From assembly GCA_015179125.1 (NCBI GenBank), contig WHVA01000017.1, positions 310,001-374,000 on the forward strand: 64,000 nucleotides of DNA, written 5' to 3'. The position numbers and the translations under genes were made by a program. Positions 32,888 to 45,100 of this stretch are shown here, piece by piece; the stretch's first letter is position 1; every line of letters starts with the position of its first letter. The DNA comes from Gautieria morchelliformis (taxonomy: Eukaryota; Basidiomycota; Agaricomycetes; Gomphales; Gomphaceae). Below the pieces are notes generated by a model, which saw only the letters and a list, made by a program, of their open reading frames with translations, did no database searches and had not been told where the DNA came from.

Positions 32888-33862
32888 TATGCTACACATA
32901 CCATTGGGACATGCTACGCATGCTATACTTGAGAGGCATGCTACACACACTATGCATGGAGACATGCATGTTATGCGTGGGGACACGCACGCTATGCTTG
33001 GGGACACGCATGCTATGTGTGGAGACACTCATGGTATGCATGGAGACATGAATGTTATGCGTGGGGACACGCACGCTATGCTTGGGGACACGCACGCTAT
33101 GCATGGAGACATGCATGTTATGCGTGGGGACACGCATGCTATGCTTGGGGACACGCATGTTATGCGTGGAGACAGGCATGCTATGCATGGGGACACACAC
33201 GCTATACTTGGGGACACCCATGTTATGCGTGGAGACACGCATGTTATGCATGGGGACAAGCATGCTATGCATGGGGACACACGCACATGCTATGCATGGG
33301 CGCACGCTATGCATGGGGATGTGCACACTATATGTGGGGACACACTATGCTTGGGGGACACGGTACAAACAAGGGACACACTACAGGGGAAAACACTACA
33401 AACAAGGGACATTCTACACATGCTATACTTGGGGGACACGCTACAAACAAAGGACATGCTATGCACACTATACTTGGGGGACATGTTATGCATTGGGGAC
33501 ACACTTTGCACACTATACTTGAGGGAGATGCTACACACCCTACATGTAGGGACATGCTACACATGTGGACACGCTATGCATGGGGGACACACATGCTATA
33601 ATTTAGGGACACGCTATGTTTGGGGACATGCTACAAACCAGGGACATGCTATGCATGTGAGACACGCCATGCACACTGTACTTGGGGACATGCTACATGT
33701 GGAGACACACTATGCATGGAGGACATGCTACACACACTATACTTGAGGACATGTTATGTGTGGGGTCATGTTACAAACCAGGGACACAATAAGCATGCTA
33801 TATTCGAGGCTATGCATGGAGGACATGCTATGCACGCTATACTTGGGCACATGCAGACATGT
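32888..33862 (+). repeat. 21-base minisatellite in Hel-1
   Basis: About 45 degenerate copies of GGGGACACGCATGCTATGC(G/T)T. The 21-base period keeps frames open on both strands, so long spurious ORFs (308 codons on plus) run through it. It is related to the 19-base unit in Hel-4. Confidence 0.9.
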
Positions 33863-33998
33863 GTAGAGACAGTACCTATCTTGATGTGTTACTTATAGCT
33901 ACTTTCAATTGCAATGAGATGTGTTTTACTTATCCCAAGTTTGATTTACCCAATGCGTTTGACCTACACCCCCATGTGAAGCATGGGTATCCACCTAG

Positions 33999-35301
33999 AG
34001 GTAAGGGGTCAAGAATTGAGTTAAGTTGGATATCAGAAATCGAGTTGGAAGGCAGAGGTCAGAGAGACAGAGGCCTTGCAAGTACTTGCTGTGGTAAGAA
34101 TAGGAAACAGTGCAAAGGGAGTCACATATCAAAGTCAATTATCTGATTGCAGAATAGAGGCACACATGACTGGGTTTTATACAAAGAGCTGAGACAACAT
34201 GTCAGAAGGTAGAGGTAAGCAATTCCAGTGCAAGCAAAAGTAACTAGGATAAATGGAGTAAGTAACTAATACAGAACAAGAGGAACTACAAGGGGGTTCC
34301 GGGTAGAACTAAGAACAATCAATAGGCAAAAGAACAAGGGGAATGTGGGTCTAATTGATTGTTACGTATTGGAATTCCCAGAGGTCGGAACTGGAAAGGA
34401 CAACGGCTTCAACTTATGTGTTGCGCCCCTGATGAACTACCGTCCTAAGTATTTCGGGATTGACTTGCGGATATCGCAGAAGGCAGAAGTCGGGAACAGA
34501 GTACTGAGAGTCGAGGTTCGAGGGTCGGAGAACAAAGGTCGGAAGAGGCGGAAGAGGTGGAGGACAGAGGGTCGAGAGCGGAAGGAGACAAGACTAGCAA
34601 AACTCGCTGTGCTAAGAACAGGAGACAGTGCGAAGGGAATCATGTATCGAAGTTGATTATCTGATTGCAGGAACGGAGACATACATGAGGGGGTTTTATA
34701 CAAAGAGCTGAAGCAACAGGTAATGGTATGGTACTAAGCAAATTCTGGAGAGTGCAGGAATTGGATAGACATATGGGGCAAGTAACTAATGCGGAACAAT
34801 GGGATGACAAGGGGGGTGCAGGGTAGGGTAAGTACAATGGCAAAGAACAAGGCGAGTATGTACAATAGGCCTCGGAAGAAACGGAATTACGGAAATGGTA
34901 TCTTGCTGTGTTCAGGGTCGAGTACGGGGGCCGGTATCTGGAGGTGGCCAGGGGTACTGAAATCACAAGGGTCGAGGTAGAGGGGTGCAGATGGTGCGGA
35001 TGTTGTGGAATAGAGTCGGAGGTGGTGTGGAGGCGGTGCAGAGGTGGTGCGGAGGATATGCGGATATGGCGGAGATGGTTGAGCGGAACAGTCGTAACAT
35101 TGATAGAACAAATGGATCTCCTGATGCTCCGGACTTGCTATGCTAAGGGTCAAGTAGGGAAGGCCGGTGAATAGAGTCAAAAGGGGAAGTATGTGAATAG
35201 TAAAGAACAAGGGGATCAAAAGGTCAAAGTGTGGACATTGCGGAATAGAGCCAGAGGAGGCATGGAGGTACCAGAGTTGGTCAAGCAGCATGGTCATAAC
35301 A
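33999..35301 (-). mobile_element. truncated gypsy-B-type LTR split by a nested solo LTR
   Basis: 33999-34359 and 35105-35301 align with the interior and the start of the LTR family seen at 9468-10114, in inverted orientation (start TGTTATGACC at 35301). Its other end is cut by the Hel-1 terminus. A second LTR of the same family sits inside it. Confidence 0.6.
34360..35099 (-). mobile_element. nested solo LTR, gypsy-B family
   Basis: On the minus strand it runs from TGTTACGACTG (35099) to ATACGTAACA (34360), 740 bases. It is flanked by the 5-base duplication TTGAT (34355-34359 and 35100-35104). It is a relative of the 5' LTR at 9468-10114 and is inserted into an older LTR of the same family. 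Confidence 0.85.
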
Positions 35302-35500
35302 TTACCTACCTTGATGTGTTACTTAGAGCTACTTTCAATCAATAAGATGTGTTTTACTTATCTGAATGAAATTTTCTTATCCAAATGTGTTTGACTTATC
35401 CCAAGTTTAATTTACCCAAGGTGTTTGACCTTGCTGATGCGTTTGACCTTACCGAGGCGTTTGACTTGCACCCCCGCGCGAAGCGCGGGTATCCACCTAG
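35302..35500 (+). mobile_element. Helitron 3'-end relic
   Basis: About 200 bases match the 3' ends of the other Helitrons (TTGATGTGTTACTTAGAGCT, then the GTTTGACCTTACCGAGGCG block). They finish with the hairpin CCCGCGC-GAA-GCGCGGG (35473-35489) and TATCCACCTAG. Its 5' part has been replaced by LTR sequence. Hel-2 starts at the next base. Confidence 0.8.
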
Positions 35501-35789
35501 TCTAAGAGTGAAACGCGGGGGGTGGGTGGTTGTGGGCGCCGCTGACAAATAATGTTACGTAAAAATTAGGTCAGCGGAGCGAGCGGCGCAGCCGCGAGCC
35601 CTAGGCCCAGGCCCAGCCCAGACCGACCGGTCTCTGGGGCTTGCCGGTACACCGCTGGGTGACCTGGCAGACACTGCGCAGCCGGTCCCCTCTGCCCTCC
35701 TTCTACCACCATCCCATCCCATCCCATCCCTCCCACCACCTGCATCCCTTCCATTAACATCCTATCTAGGTTCTTTCTGGTGGGTTTGA

Positions 35790-36530
35790 TGCTACTGAAA
35801 CTGCCTTTTTATGTTGGTTATTTATAATTTCGCTTTTTTGGCCTTTTTTAGGCACTTTTCAAGTGATATTTGTCCTGTCACTGGTGCACTGAGTACCTGG
35901 GTGTTTCTGGTGAGTGTTATGCTGTTGTATCTGCCTTTTCCTGATGCTTATTGTGTTCTTATTTGCTATAATTTCGCTTTTTTGGCCTTTTTTAGGCACT
36001 TTTCAAGTGACATTTGTCCTGTCACTGCTGCACTGAGTACCTGGGTGTTTCTGGTGAGTGTTATGCTGTTGTATCTGCCCTTTCTTGATGCTTATTGTGT
36101 TCCTATTTGCTATAATTTCGCTTTTTTGGCCTTTTTTAGGCACTTTTGAAGTGACATTCTTCCTGTCACTGCTGCACTGAGTACCTGGGTGTTTCTGGTG
36201 AGTGTTATGCTATTGTATCTGCCTTTTCTTGATGCTTATTATCTTCTTATTTGCTATAATTTCGCTTTTTTGGCATTTTTTAGGCACTTTTCAAGTGACA
36301 TTCTTCCTGTCACTGCTGCACTTGCTACCTGGGTGTTTCTGGTGAGTGTTATGCTATTGTACCTGCCTTTTCTTGATGCTTATTGTGTTCTTATTTGCTA
36401 TAACTTTGCTTGGTTGGCATTTTGTAGGCACTTTTCAAGTGCATTTGTCCAGTCACTACTGCATACCCTACCTGGGTATTATCCCCTTTCTGGTACGTTT
36501 TTGTAACTGTATCTGCTATTTGCAGTATTT
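35790..36530 (+). repeat. five 144-base tandem repeats with splice-like signals
   Basis: The phrase CTTTTTTAGGCACTTTTCAAG recurs in each unit, with GGCAC at 35851, 35995, 36139, 36283 and 36427, exactly 144 bases apart. Each unit has an acceptor-like CTTTTTTAG, then about 58 bases, then a donor-like CTGGTGAGT. The unit resembles a small exon set between intron halves, repeated in tandem upstream of the RepHel start. The 48-codon period also keeps a hydrophobic frame open. Confidence 0.85.
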
Positions 36531-36653
36531 ATATTAGGATCAGTGGCTTTGCAATCCGTCTGAGATACCCGCACAGCCTGTTTTCCCTGAGTTTGCCTTA
36601 ATCTGCTTGCAATGTAAGTCTGATATTGATATCTTTATCCTCTCTCTACTCTT

Positions 36654-39600
36654 ATGCCTGCATTTCTCAGGGATCCATCTACCCCAGAGAGCAACCGTCG
36701 GCGGGTGCGTGAAAGTGCGAGGGAGGGGCAGGAGGTGATGACACCACCCAGTCATCGGAGAGCGCGTCGGAGAGCGCATATTGGAGCTCAGACCCAGCCA
36801 CCCCCTCCACCACCGCCTTTTGCCATCCCTCACCCTCCTTCTAGAAGCAGTGCAGCCGATCCTTTTCAACAACCTGTGGCAGGGCCATCACGTCCACCAA
36901 TGCCTGCGGGGCCATCACTTGCTCCTGATCCCAGTCCTACAGAGCAGGTGGCAGCCCTTCGTGCTCAGTTAGCAGTTATCACACCATGGCAGCCCCTGAG
37001 AGGACATAGGCCAGACCCTGTACAGCCAGCTCCATTGCGCCCTCCTACGCTTGCATTGCGCCCTCCTACGCTTGCGGGGCCATCATATCCACCTGATCCC
37101 AGTCCTGGAGAGCAGGTGGCAGCCCTTCGTGCACAGTTAGCAGGTATCCCACCATTACAGCCCCTGAGAAGAAATAGGCCAGACCCTGTACAGCCAGCTC
37201 CTGTAGTAGGTTCTGCAGCAATTGCTCAGTTGCGTGCTCAGGCGGCTGGAATTGGACAGCCTGTAGTAGGCTCTACAGCGGTGGCAGATTTGCATGCTCA
37301 TGCTGCTGGTATACAGCCTATCCCAGCACAGCCCTTGGGAAGACACAGGCAGGCACCTTTACAACCAGCTCCTAGACCTCCTGTAGTAGGTTCTGCAGCG
37401 GTCGCAGCATTGCGGGCTCAGGCTAATGCAGTAAGACCAATGCCTCGGCTACTCCCTGCACTTCTGCGGCCTCTTCAGCGACTGCCTGCACCTCCTCAGC
37501 CTCCTCAGCCACTCCCTGCTCCTCCTCAGCCTCCTCAGCCACTCCCTGCACCTCCTCGGCCTCTTCAGCCACTCCCTGCACCTCCTCGGCCTCCTCAGCC
37601 ACTCCCTGTACCTCGGCAGCGTCCTCAGCGACCTCCTCCTCCTATTCCACTTGGTTGCTCTAGAATAATCGAGGCAGATGTGCAGCGTCATGATCTGGGT
37701 CCCATGGTTATTCCCTGCCCTGACTGTGGAGCATTACACTGGATGGCAGAGCGCCTGCTGAAATCCTCAAATCGGCGGCCCAGATTTGGTGATTGCTGTT
37801 TAGAAGGAAAGGTGCAGCTTCCAGAGCTGCCAGTGCTCCCTCAGCCATTGAGACGGCTCTTAGAGGGCCAGGACCCTGAGGCCAAACGGTTTCGCCAGAA
37901 CATCAGGCAGTACAATGCTGCATTTGCATTCACTTCCTTGGGAGCCGAGTTTGATCTAGATTTGCTTCGGGAGGGTCGTGGTCCATATGTCCTCAAGCTG
38001 CAGGGCGAACTGTATCATATTCATGGCTCTCTCATCCCTAACCCTGGGAGGCGGATACAGTATGCCCAACTTTATATATATGATCCAGCATTGGCTTTGG
38101 CACAGAGGAACATGCGTAACCCAGGTCTGTCTCCAACTATCATGGGAGACTTGCAGGAAATGCTCCTCTTATGCAATCCTCATGTTCCCATATATAGACA
38201 AGCGGCCGAGATGCTCAGAGCTCAGGGACAGAATGGTGAGATCCGGACTAGGCTCACGTACAGGGAACACAGGGATCCTAGGAGGTATAATATCCCTACT
38301 GCGGATGAGATTGCGGTGGTTCTTCCTGGAGATGGCATCATCCCTGAACCTAGGGATATTATTGTCCAGCTCAAAGGTGGACGTTTTAAAAGGGTATCCG
38401 ATATGAATCCAAACTATGCCTCTCTTCACTATGTCTTGCTCTTTCCCAGGGGAGAGTTGGGGTGGCAACCTGGTATTCGCTATCGCCAATTACCAGACGG
38501 GCGTGAGCGAAGTGGGCGTGTCACCCAAATTCAGTTCCATTCCTATCGTCTCTTCCAGAGAACAGAAGAACCTACAACACTCCTGCGCGCTGGCAAATTA
38601 TTCCAGCAGTACATTGTAGACTCTTGGGCCGCTGCAGAGCAAAGCAGGCTGTGGTGGATCAGGACAAATCAACACACTCTCCGTGCTGAGATGTATAACC
38701 AGATGATGGATGCCTTTCATCGCAATGACAATGACAGAGATCCAAACAACTTGGGCGCAAGATCCATTCTGCCTGCCACATTTCAGGGGGGACACGGGAC
38801 ATGCAGCAAAACCTGCAGAACTCTCTGGCCATTTCAAGGAAGCATGGTGTGGCAGATCTCTTTATTACCATGACTGCCAATCCCAACTGGCAGGAGGTAT
38901 TGGATGCATTGTTGCCCGGACAAACTCCTCAGGACAGGCCTGACCTGGTGTCGCGGGTGTTTCACCTCAAAAAGAAATACCTCATTGACTTGATCGTCAA
39001 GGACAAGATCTTTGGAGAAACTGTCGCTCGCGTTCACACTATTGAATTCCAGAAGAGGGGGCTCCCACACATGCACCTGCTTACCTGGTTCGATAGGGAG
39101 TCCAAGGTCAAACATCCACATGAGGTGGATTCTATGATTTCAGCAGAGTTCCCTGATCCAGAGACACATCCTGTCCTCTACCAGTTGGTCTGTGAGCTGA
39201 TGACACATGGTCCCTGTGGACAAATGAATCCAAAGGTTAGGGAGTCCAAGGTCAAACATCCACATGAGGTGGATTCTATGATTTCAGCAGAGTTCCCTGA
39301 TCCAGAGACTCATCCTGTCCTCTACCAGTTGGTCTGTGAGCTGATGACACATGGTCCCTGTGGACAAATGAATCCAAATGCACCCTGCATGGAAAATGGC
39401 AAGTGCAAGAAAGGCTTCCCAAAGCCATTCTGTGAGGAGACCGTTGTGAATGTAGATGGATATCCAAAATATCGTCGTCGCAATGATGGAAGGCTGCACA
39501 ATGTCAGAGGTGACATGCTGGACAACAGATGGGTTGTTCCATACTCTCCTCTGCTCTTGCTCAAACTCCGGTGTCACATCAACCTTGAATTCACCTTCAG

Positions 39601-41962
39601 TGTGAGGTGCGTCAAGTATATCCACAAGTATCTATACAAGGGCCACGATCGGACCACGATGGAGTTTGGTGTCGACCATGATGAGATAAAGAAGTACCTG
39701 GACGCTCGCTATGTCAGTGCTCATGAGGCCTGTTGGAGGTTGCTGGAGCGGGAAATCCACACCCAGGTGCCTGCAGTCATGGCACTGCCAGTCCATGAAA
39801 AAGACCAGCAATCAGTCGTTTTCAATCCTGATGCTGATCCGCTCACCATCATGAACAGGGTCGAGGGGTCAAAGACAGCGCTCATGGCTTACTTTGAGGC
39901 CAATGCTGCCTACCCTCATGCACGCGATGTGCTCTATGTGGATTTTCCTGAGCATTTTACCTGGAAAAAAGAGGAAAGGGTATGGACACCACGTCAAAGG
40001 GGATATAGCATTGGACGCCTTCACTTTGCAAGCCCAAAATCAGGAGAGAGATTTTATTTGCGCACTCTCCTCACGGTGGTCAAGGGGGCCAGATCCTTTG
40101 AGGAGCTTAGGACGGTGGATGGCATACAATGTGCTACTTACAAGGAGGCCTGTCTTGCCAGGGGACTTCTGGAGGATGATCAGGAGTGGAGGTTGTGTCT
40201 CCAGGAAGCCAGTGGCATGAAAACAGGTGCTCAGCTCAGACATCTCTTTGCCACCATCCTTGGTCATTGCATTCCCTCACAGCCTGACAGACTATGGGAC
40301 GCCTTCAAGGAGCACATATGTGATGATCTCAGACATCGGCTCCAAGTCAGACACAATATCCAGGAGCCACGGGATGATCAGGTCTATGATTTTGGCCTCT
40401 TTCTCTTGGATAAACTCCTTCAGCGTAATGGAATGTCCTTGAGCAGCTTTAAAGATATGCCTCGGGTGGTAGGCGAGTGGGAGGTCCTGATTGGAAACAG
40501 GTTCATAGCTGAGCAGAGGGACTATGACCCTGTTCAAGAGAGGCAGATGGCTGATGAGGAGGTTCCCAAGCTGAATGAGGGGCAAAGGTCTGCGCATGAT
40601 CAGATATTACGGTCGGCACTGGACATAGATGCTCAGGGGAAACCTAATGGACAAATGTTTTTCGTCACTGGATCAGGGGGCGCTGGGAAATCATTCACAT
40701 GGAACACCCTAATCCACTCCTGTAGAGCGGAGAGTCTCATTGTGCTTGCTGTAGCCTCATCTGCAATGGCTGCACTTATCCTCACTAATGGGACAACCTC
40801 TCACAGCATGCTTGGAATTCCAATTCCTGTCCATGAGGGCTCTCTCTCCTCCATCAAAAAGAACTCTGACCAGGCTGATATGCTGAGACTGGCCAGGCTC
40901 ATCATTTGGGATGAGGCTGCAATGCAGCATCGCCATGCCGTAGAGGCCATTGACAGGACACTGAGGGATTTCCTTGACCAGCCTGACAGACCCTTTGGTG
41001 GCATCACGGTCGCCTTTGGAGGTGACTTTCAGCAGACTCTCCCAATTGTCCCTAAAGGCTCCAAGGAGGATATCGTGGGAGCTACCCTTCAGAAGTCATA
41101 TCTGTGGCCAAGGATCAAGGTCCTCCATCTGACAGAGAACATGCGGGTGAGAAATGACCCTGACAGAGCCAGGTTTGCAGAATGGCTGCAGAATGTGGGT
41201 CAGGGAAAGGATCTCCCACTAGATCATACCTTCTCACTCCCTCCTCACATGGTTTGTGGCCCTGGAATTGCAGAGCTGATCCAGGAAATATACCCTGGCA
41301 TTGGCAATGCAATCCCTGCCCAGGACAATTATTTTTTAGAGCGGGCCATCCTCTGTCCCAGAAATATTGAGGTCAATGAGATCAATTCCATGGTGTTGAG
41401 GCAGTTTCCAGGTGATGCTCAGGTCTTCCACTGTGCAGATTCTGTCAAGGAAACCGACTTTGCAGAGCAGTATCCTGTGGAGTATCTGAATTCCATAGAG
41501 ATGGGCAGTCTTCCTCCTGCTCACTTGGAAGTCAAGCCTGGAGTGCCTCTGATGATGTTGCGCAATTTGGATAAGAAGCAAGGACTATGCAATGGGACAA
41601 GGTTGCGGTTGGTGAGGATGAGGAATAGAGTGTTGGAGGTCAGGATCATCTCAGGTCCACGTGCAGGAAATACTGCTTTCATCCCCAGGATCACCATTTC
41701 ACCATCAGAGGGGGAATTACCATTTGTGCTGCAGAGGAGACAGTTTCCAGTGCGTGTGGCATTTGCAATGACCATCAACAAGTCTCAGGGACAGTCTTTG
41801 GGTACGGTTGGGCTGGACCTGAGATATCCAGTGTTTGGACATGGTCAGTTGTATGTTGGTGTTTCAAGGGGAACAAGCTTGAACAAAGTGAAGGTCTTGC
41901 TTGAGGAGGGTTTGAACACAACCAACATTGTATATAAAGATGTATTACTTAGAGCTCCTTGA
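36654..41962 (+). CDS. RepHel protein of Hel-2 (HUH nuclease plus Pif1-type helicase), one frame break
   Basis: Rolling-circle transposase/helicase. The order is: a Pro/Ala-rich N-terminus with ALRAQ repeats; a zinc-finger-like CPDCGALHW segment; the Helitron-like N-terminal domain; and an HUH motif (GLPHMHLLTWF, near 39060). The two-tyrosine Rep motif KYIHKYLYKG lies near 39613. The helicase has Walker A (TGSGGAGKSFTWN, near 40666), Walker B (IIWDEAAM), GGDFQQTLPIV and AMTINKSQGQSLGTVGLDL. A 144-base in-frame duplication (48 residues, RESKVKHPHEV...) sits just after the HUH motif, with copies starting near 39096 and 39240. The frame shifts once near 38790 at a G run, so the copy is probably not functional as it stands. 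Start: ATG with MPAFLRDPSTPE, shared with Hel-3. Confidence 0.88.
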
Positions 41963-42124
41963 TTTCTGATATCTACTTGATGCAAATTGATTGCTTTGAT
42001 TTTCTCCAATGCACTTGACCTTACTGATATGTTAGACTTACTGATGTGTTAGACTTACTGATGCATTTGACCTTACCGAGGCGTTTGACTTGCACCCCCG
42101 CGCGAAGCGCGGGTATCCACCTAG

Positions 42125-45100
42125 TTCCTATAGGTGAAAGCAGCACGGTGGGAGGTTGTGGGCGCCGCTTATAAATAATATTACGTAAATCTTATGTCAG
42201 CGGCGAGCGGCGCAGCGGCGAGCACCAACGCTGCCCAGCGGTCACGTGACCGGCAGACCGGCTTGAACCTGGAGCGCGAGCGGCGCAGCCGCGAGCTCCT
42301 GGCGGTTCACGCCGATCTTCCGGCTCCAGCGCTCAACCCTGCGCTGAGCTGGCAGAACGCGCTGGCAGAACGCGCTGGCAGAACGCTGCGCAGCCGCGTC
42401 TGCGCACTCCACCACCACCCTCCTCTCCTCTCTGCCCACTAGATAGAATAAAATTGCGTGAGAGTGAATTAATAGATAGCCTATATAGTGCAGAACACAA
42501 AAGATTATAGTGTAGAACACAAAAGATCTCTTCCCAGGGAGATCTCTGCAGTGAACTGTTGGGGTTGACCTCTTCAGTGGGGCAGCTTTTTCTCTGCTAA
42601 GGAGCCAGGTAGTCATCCCAGGCTGCCTTAGAGGGAGCCACAATTGCATTGCAGTTCTCTTAGTGTTGACTTGCACTACTGGTGGCTGAAGAAGACATCT
42701 CCCCAGGACCAGGACCAGGACCAGGATCTTTTACTGGAATTATTCCAGTTGGATAGCCGAAGAAGACTTGGATATTTTCATCAAACAATTTCCCCGTCCC
42801 TTCCTTGGTACGTATATATTTCTCTTTGGTCTGCTGTGAGCCATCTGACATTTATTTTATTTTAAATAGAAAATCATAAATTCCCTTGACTTTGCCTAAC
42901 AAACAAATTCTCAGTCCCATCCTTGGTACGTATATATTTCTCTGTGCTCTGGTGTGAGCCATCTGACATTTATTTATTTTATTTTAATTAGAAATTAATA
43001 AATTCCCCTGACTTTGCCCAAGAAAAATTAACAACAGCTGCATCTGCTTGCAAATGTAAGTTGAATTGTGGTAGCTTGATTGTTCCCCTAAGCTTATGCC
43101 TGCATTTCTCAGGGATCCATCTACTCCAGAGAGAAATCGTCAGCAGGAGCGTGAAAGGGCGAGGGAGGAGCAGGAGGGTCACATGACGTCGCCCACTGAT
43201 CGGAGAGCGCGTGCACTTGCTGCTGCTGCTGTCAGAGCTCAGGACCAGCCACCCCCTCCACCACAGCCTTTTGCCATCCCCCACCCTCCTCCTAGAAGCA
43301 ATGTCGCTGATCCTTTTCAACAACCTGTGGCCGGGCCATCACGTCCTCCTATGCTTGCAGGACCATCGCGTCCTCCTAATCTCAGTCCTGGAGAGCAGGT
43401 GGCAGCCCTTCGTGCACAGTTAGCAGTTATCCCACCATTACAGCCCCTGAGAAGAAATAGGCCAGACCCTGTACAGCCTGCTCCCGTAGTAGGTTCAGCG
43501 GCTATTGCTCAGTTGCGTGCTCAGGCAGCTGGAATTGGACATCCGGTGGTAGGCTCTACAGCGGTGGCAGATTTGCGTGCTCAGGCTGCTGGGATACTGC
43601 CTATCCCAGCACAGCCCTTGGGAAGACACAGGCAAGCACCTGTACAACCAGCTCCTAGACCTCCTGTAGTAGGTTCTGCAGGAGTGGCAGCATTGCGTGC
43701 TCAGGCCAATGCAATAAGACCAATGCCGCCGCTACTCCCTGCACTTTTGCGGCCTCTTCAGCGACTCCCTGCACCTCCTCAGCCGCTCCCTGCACCTCCT
43801 CAGCCTCCCCAGCCACTCCCTGAACCTCCTCAGCCGCTCCCTGGACCTCCTCAGCCGCTCCCTGCACCTCCTCAGCTGCTCCCTGCACCTCCTCAGCCGC
43901 TCCCTGTACCTCGGCAGCGTCCTCAGCGACCTCCTCCTCCTCTTCCACTTGGTCGCTCTAGAATAATTGAGGCAGATGTGCAGCGTTATGATTTGGGTCC
44001 CATGGTTATTCCCTGCCCTGACTGTGGAGCATTACACTGGAGGGCAGAACGTCTGCAGAAATCCTCAAATGTGCGGCCCAGATTTGGTGATTGCTGTATG
44101 GAAGGAAAGGTGCAGCTGGAAGACCTGCCAGAGCCCCCTCAGCCGTTGAAACAGCTTTTAGAAGGCCAGGACCCTGAGGCAAAAGGATTTCGCCAGAATA
44201 TCAGGCAGTATAATGCTGCGTTTGCATTCACTTCTGTGGGGGCCAACTTTGACCAAGATTTGCTTCGGGAGGGTCGTGGTCCATATGTGCTCAAGCTACA
44301 GGGTGAACTGTATCATCTCCATGGCTCTCTCCTCCCTGACAATGAAGACGATCCAAAGTATGCCCAGCTTTACATATATGATCCTGCACTGGCTTTGGCA
44401 AAGAGAAAAAATCGTAATGAGCGTCTGTCTCCAACTATCATGGGAGACTTGCAGGAAATGCTCCTGCTATGCAATCCTCATGTGCGCATATATAAACAAG
44501 CAGCTGAGAGGCTCAGAGCTCAAGAACAGAATGGTGACATCCAGGCAAGGCTCACATACAGGGCACACAGGGATCCTAGGAGATATAATGTCCCAACTGC
44601 AGATGAGATTGCAGTTGTTCTTCCTGGAGATGGCATCGACCCTGAACCTAGGGATATTATTGTCCAGCTCAGAGGTGGACCTTTCAGAAGGGTATTGGAT
44701 ACCAATGCAAACTATGCCTCTCTGCACTATGTCTTGCTCTTTCCCAAGGGAGAGTTGGGATGGGAACCAGGTATTCCTTATCATGAGCCAGAGCGTGCTC
44801 CGCAGGCCAATCCCAATCCAAACAGACGGACACAGGTCACCCAAATACAGTACCATGCGTATCGTCTGTTCCAGAGAGCGAGAGAACCTACAACACTCCT
44901 GCGTGGTGGCAAATTGTTCCAGCAGTACATTGTAGACTCCTGGGCTGCTGCAGAGCAAAGCAGACTTCGGTGGATCAGGGCCAATCAACACACTCTGCGT
45001 GCTGAGCAGTATAACCAGATGGTAGATTCATATGGAGGCTTGGACAATGACATTGGAGATGCAAACAGCTTGGGTGTAAAAGTCATTCTGCCTGCAACAT

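Larger units (their letters stand above)
31651..33998 (+). mobile_element. Helitron Hel-1, non-autonomous
   Basis: The 5' end TTCCTATAGGTGAAAG (or TC one base in) matches the 5' end of Hel-3 at 42125. The 3' end has the hairpin CCCATGT-GAA-GCATGGG followed by TATCCACCTAG, the Helitron signature of a short hairpin shortly before CTRR. Inside are GC-rich blocks with GCGAGCGGCGCAGCCGCGAG, a TATA box (31940), AT-rich tandem units of about 100 bases (32230-32820), and a 21-base minisatellite. There is no RepHel gene. It must be mobilised in trans by a Hel-2 or Hel-3 type protein, if at all. Confidence 0.82.
35501..42124 (+). mobile_element. Helitron Hel-2, with RepHel gene
   Basis: The 5' end TCTAAGAGTGAAACG begins directly after the preceding CTAG. 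The 3' end has the hairpin CCCGCGC-GAA-GCGCGGG (42097-42113) followed by TATCCACCTAG. Between them are a GC-rich block, five 144-base leader repeats and one RepHel gene. The copy is 6624 bases long and complete in structure, with one frame break in the gene. Confidence 0.88.

Noticed and set aside
32820-33746. 308-codon ORF with GDTHAM heptads, and long ORFs on the opposite strand
   Set aside because: It is created by a stop-free 21-base minisatellite inside a Helitron; all frames are similarly open and no gene structure is seen.
35811-36506. Hydrophobic proteins of 112 and 105 codons with a 48-residue repeat
   Set aside because: They coincide exactly with the 144-base leader repeats, whose period is a multiple of three. 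The splice-like borders argue for untranslated leader.
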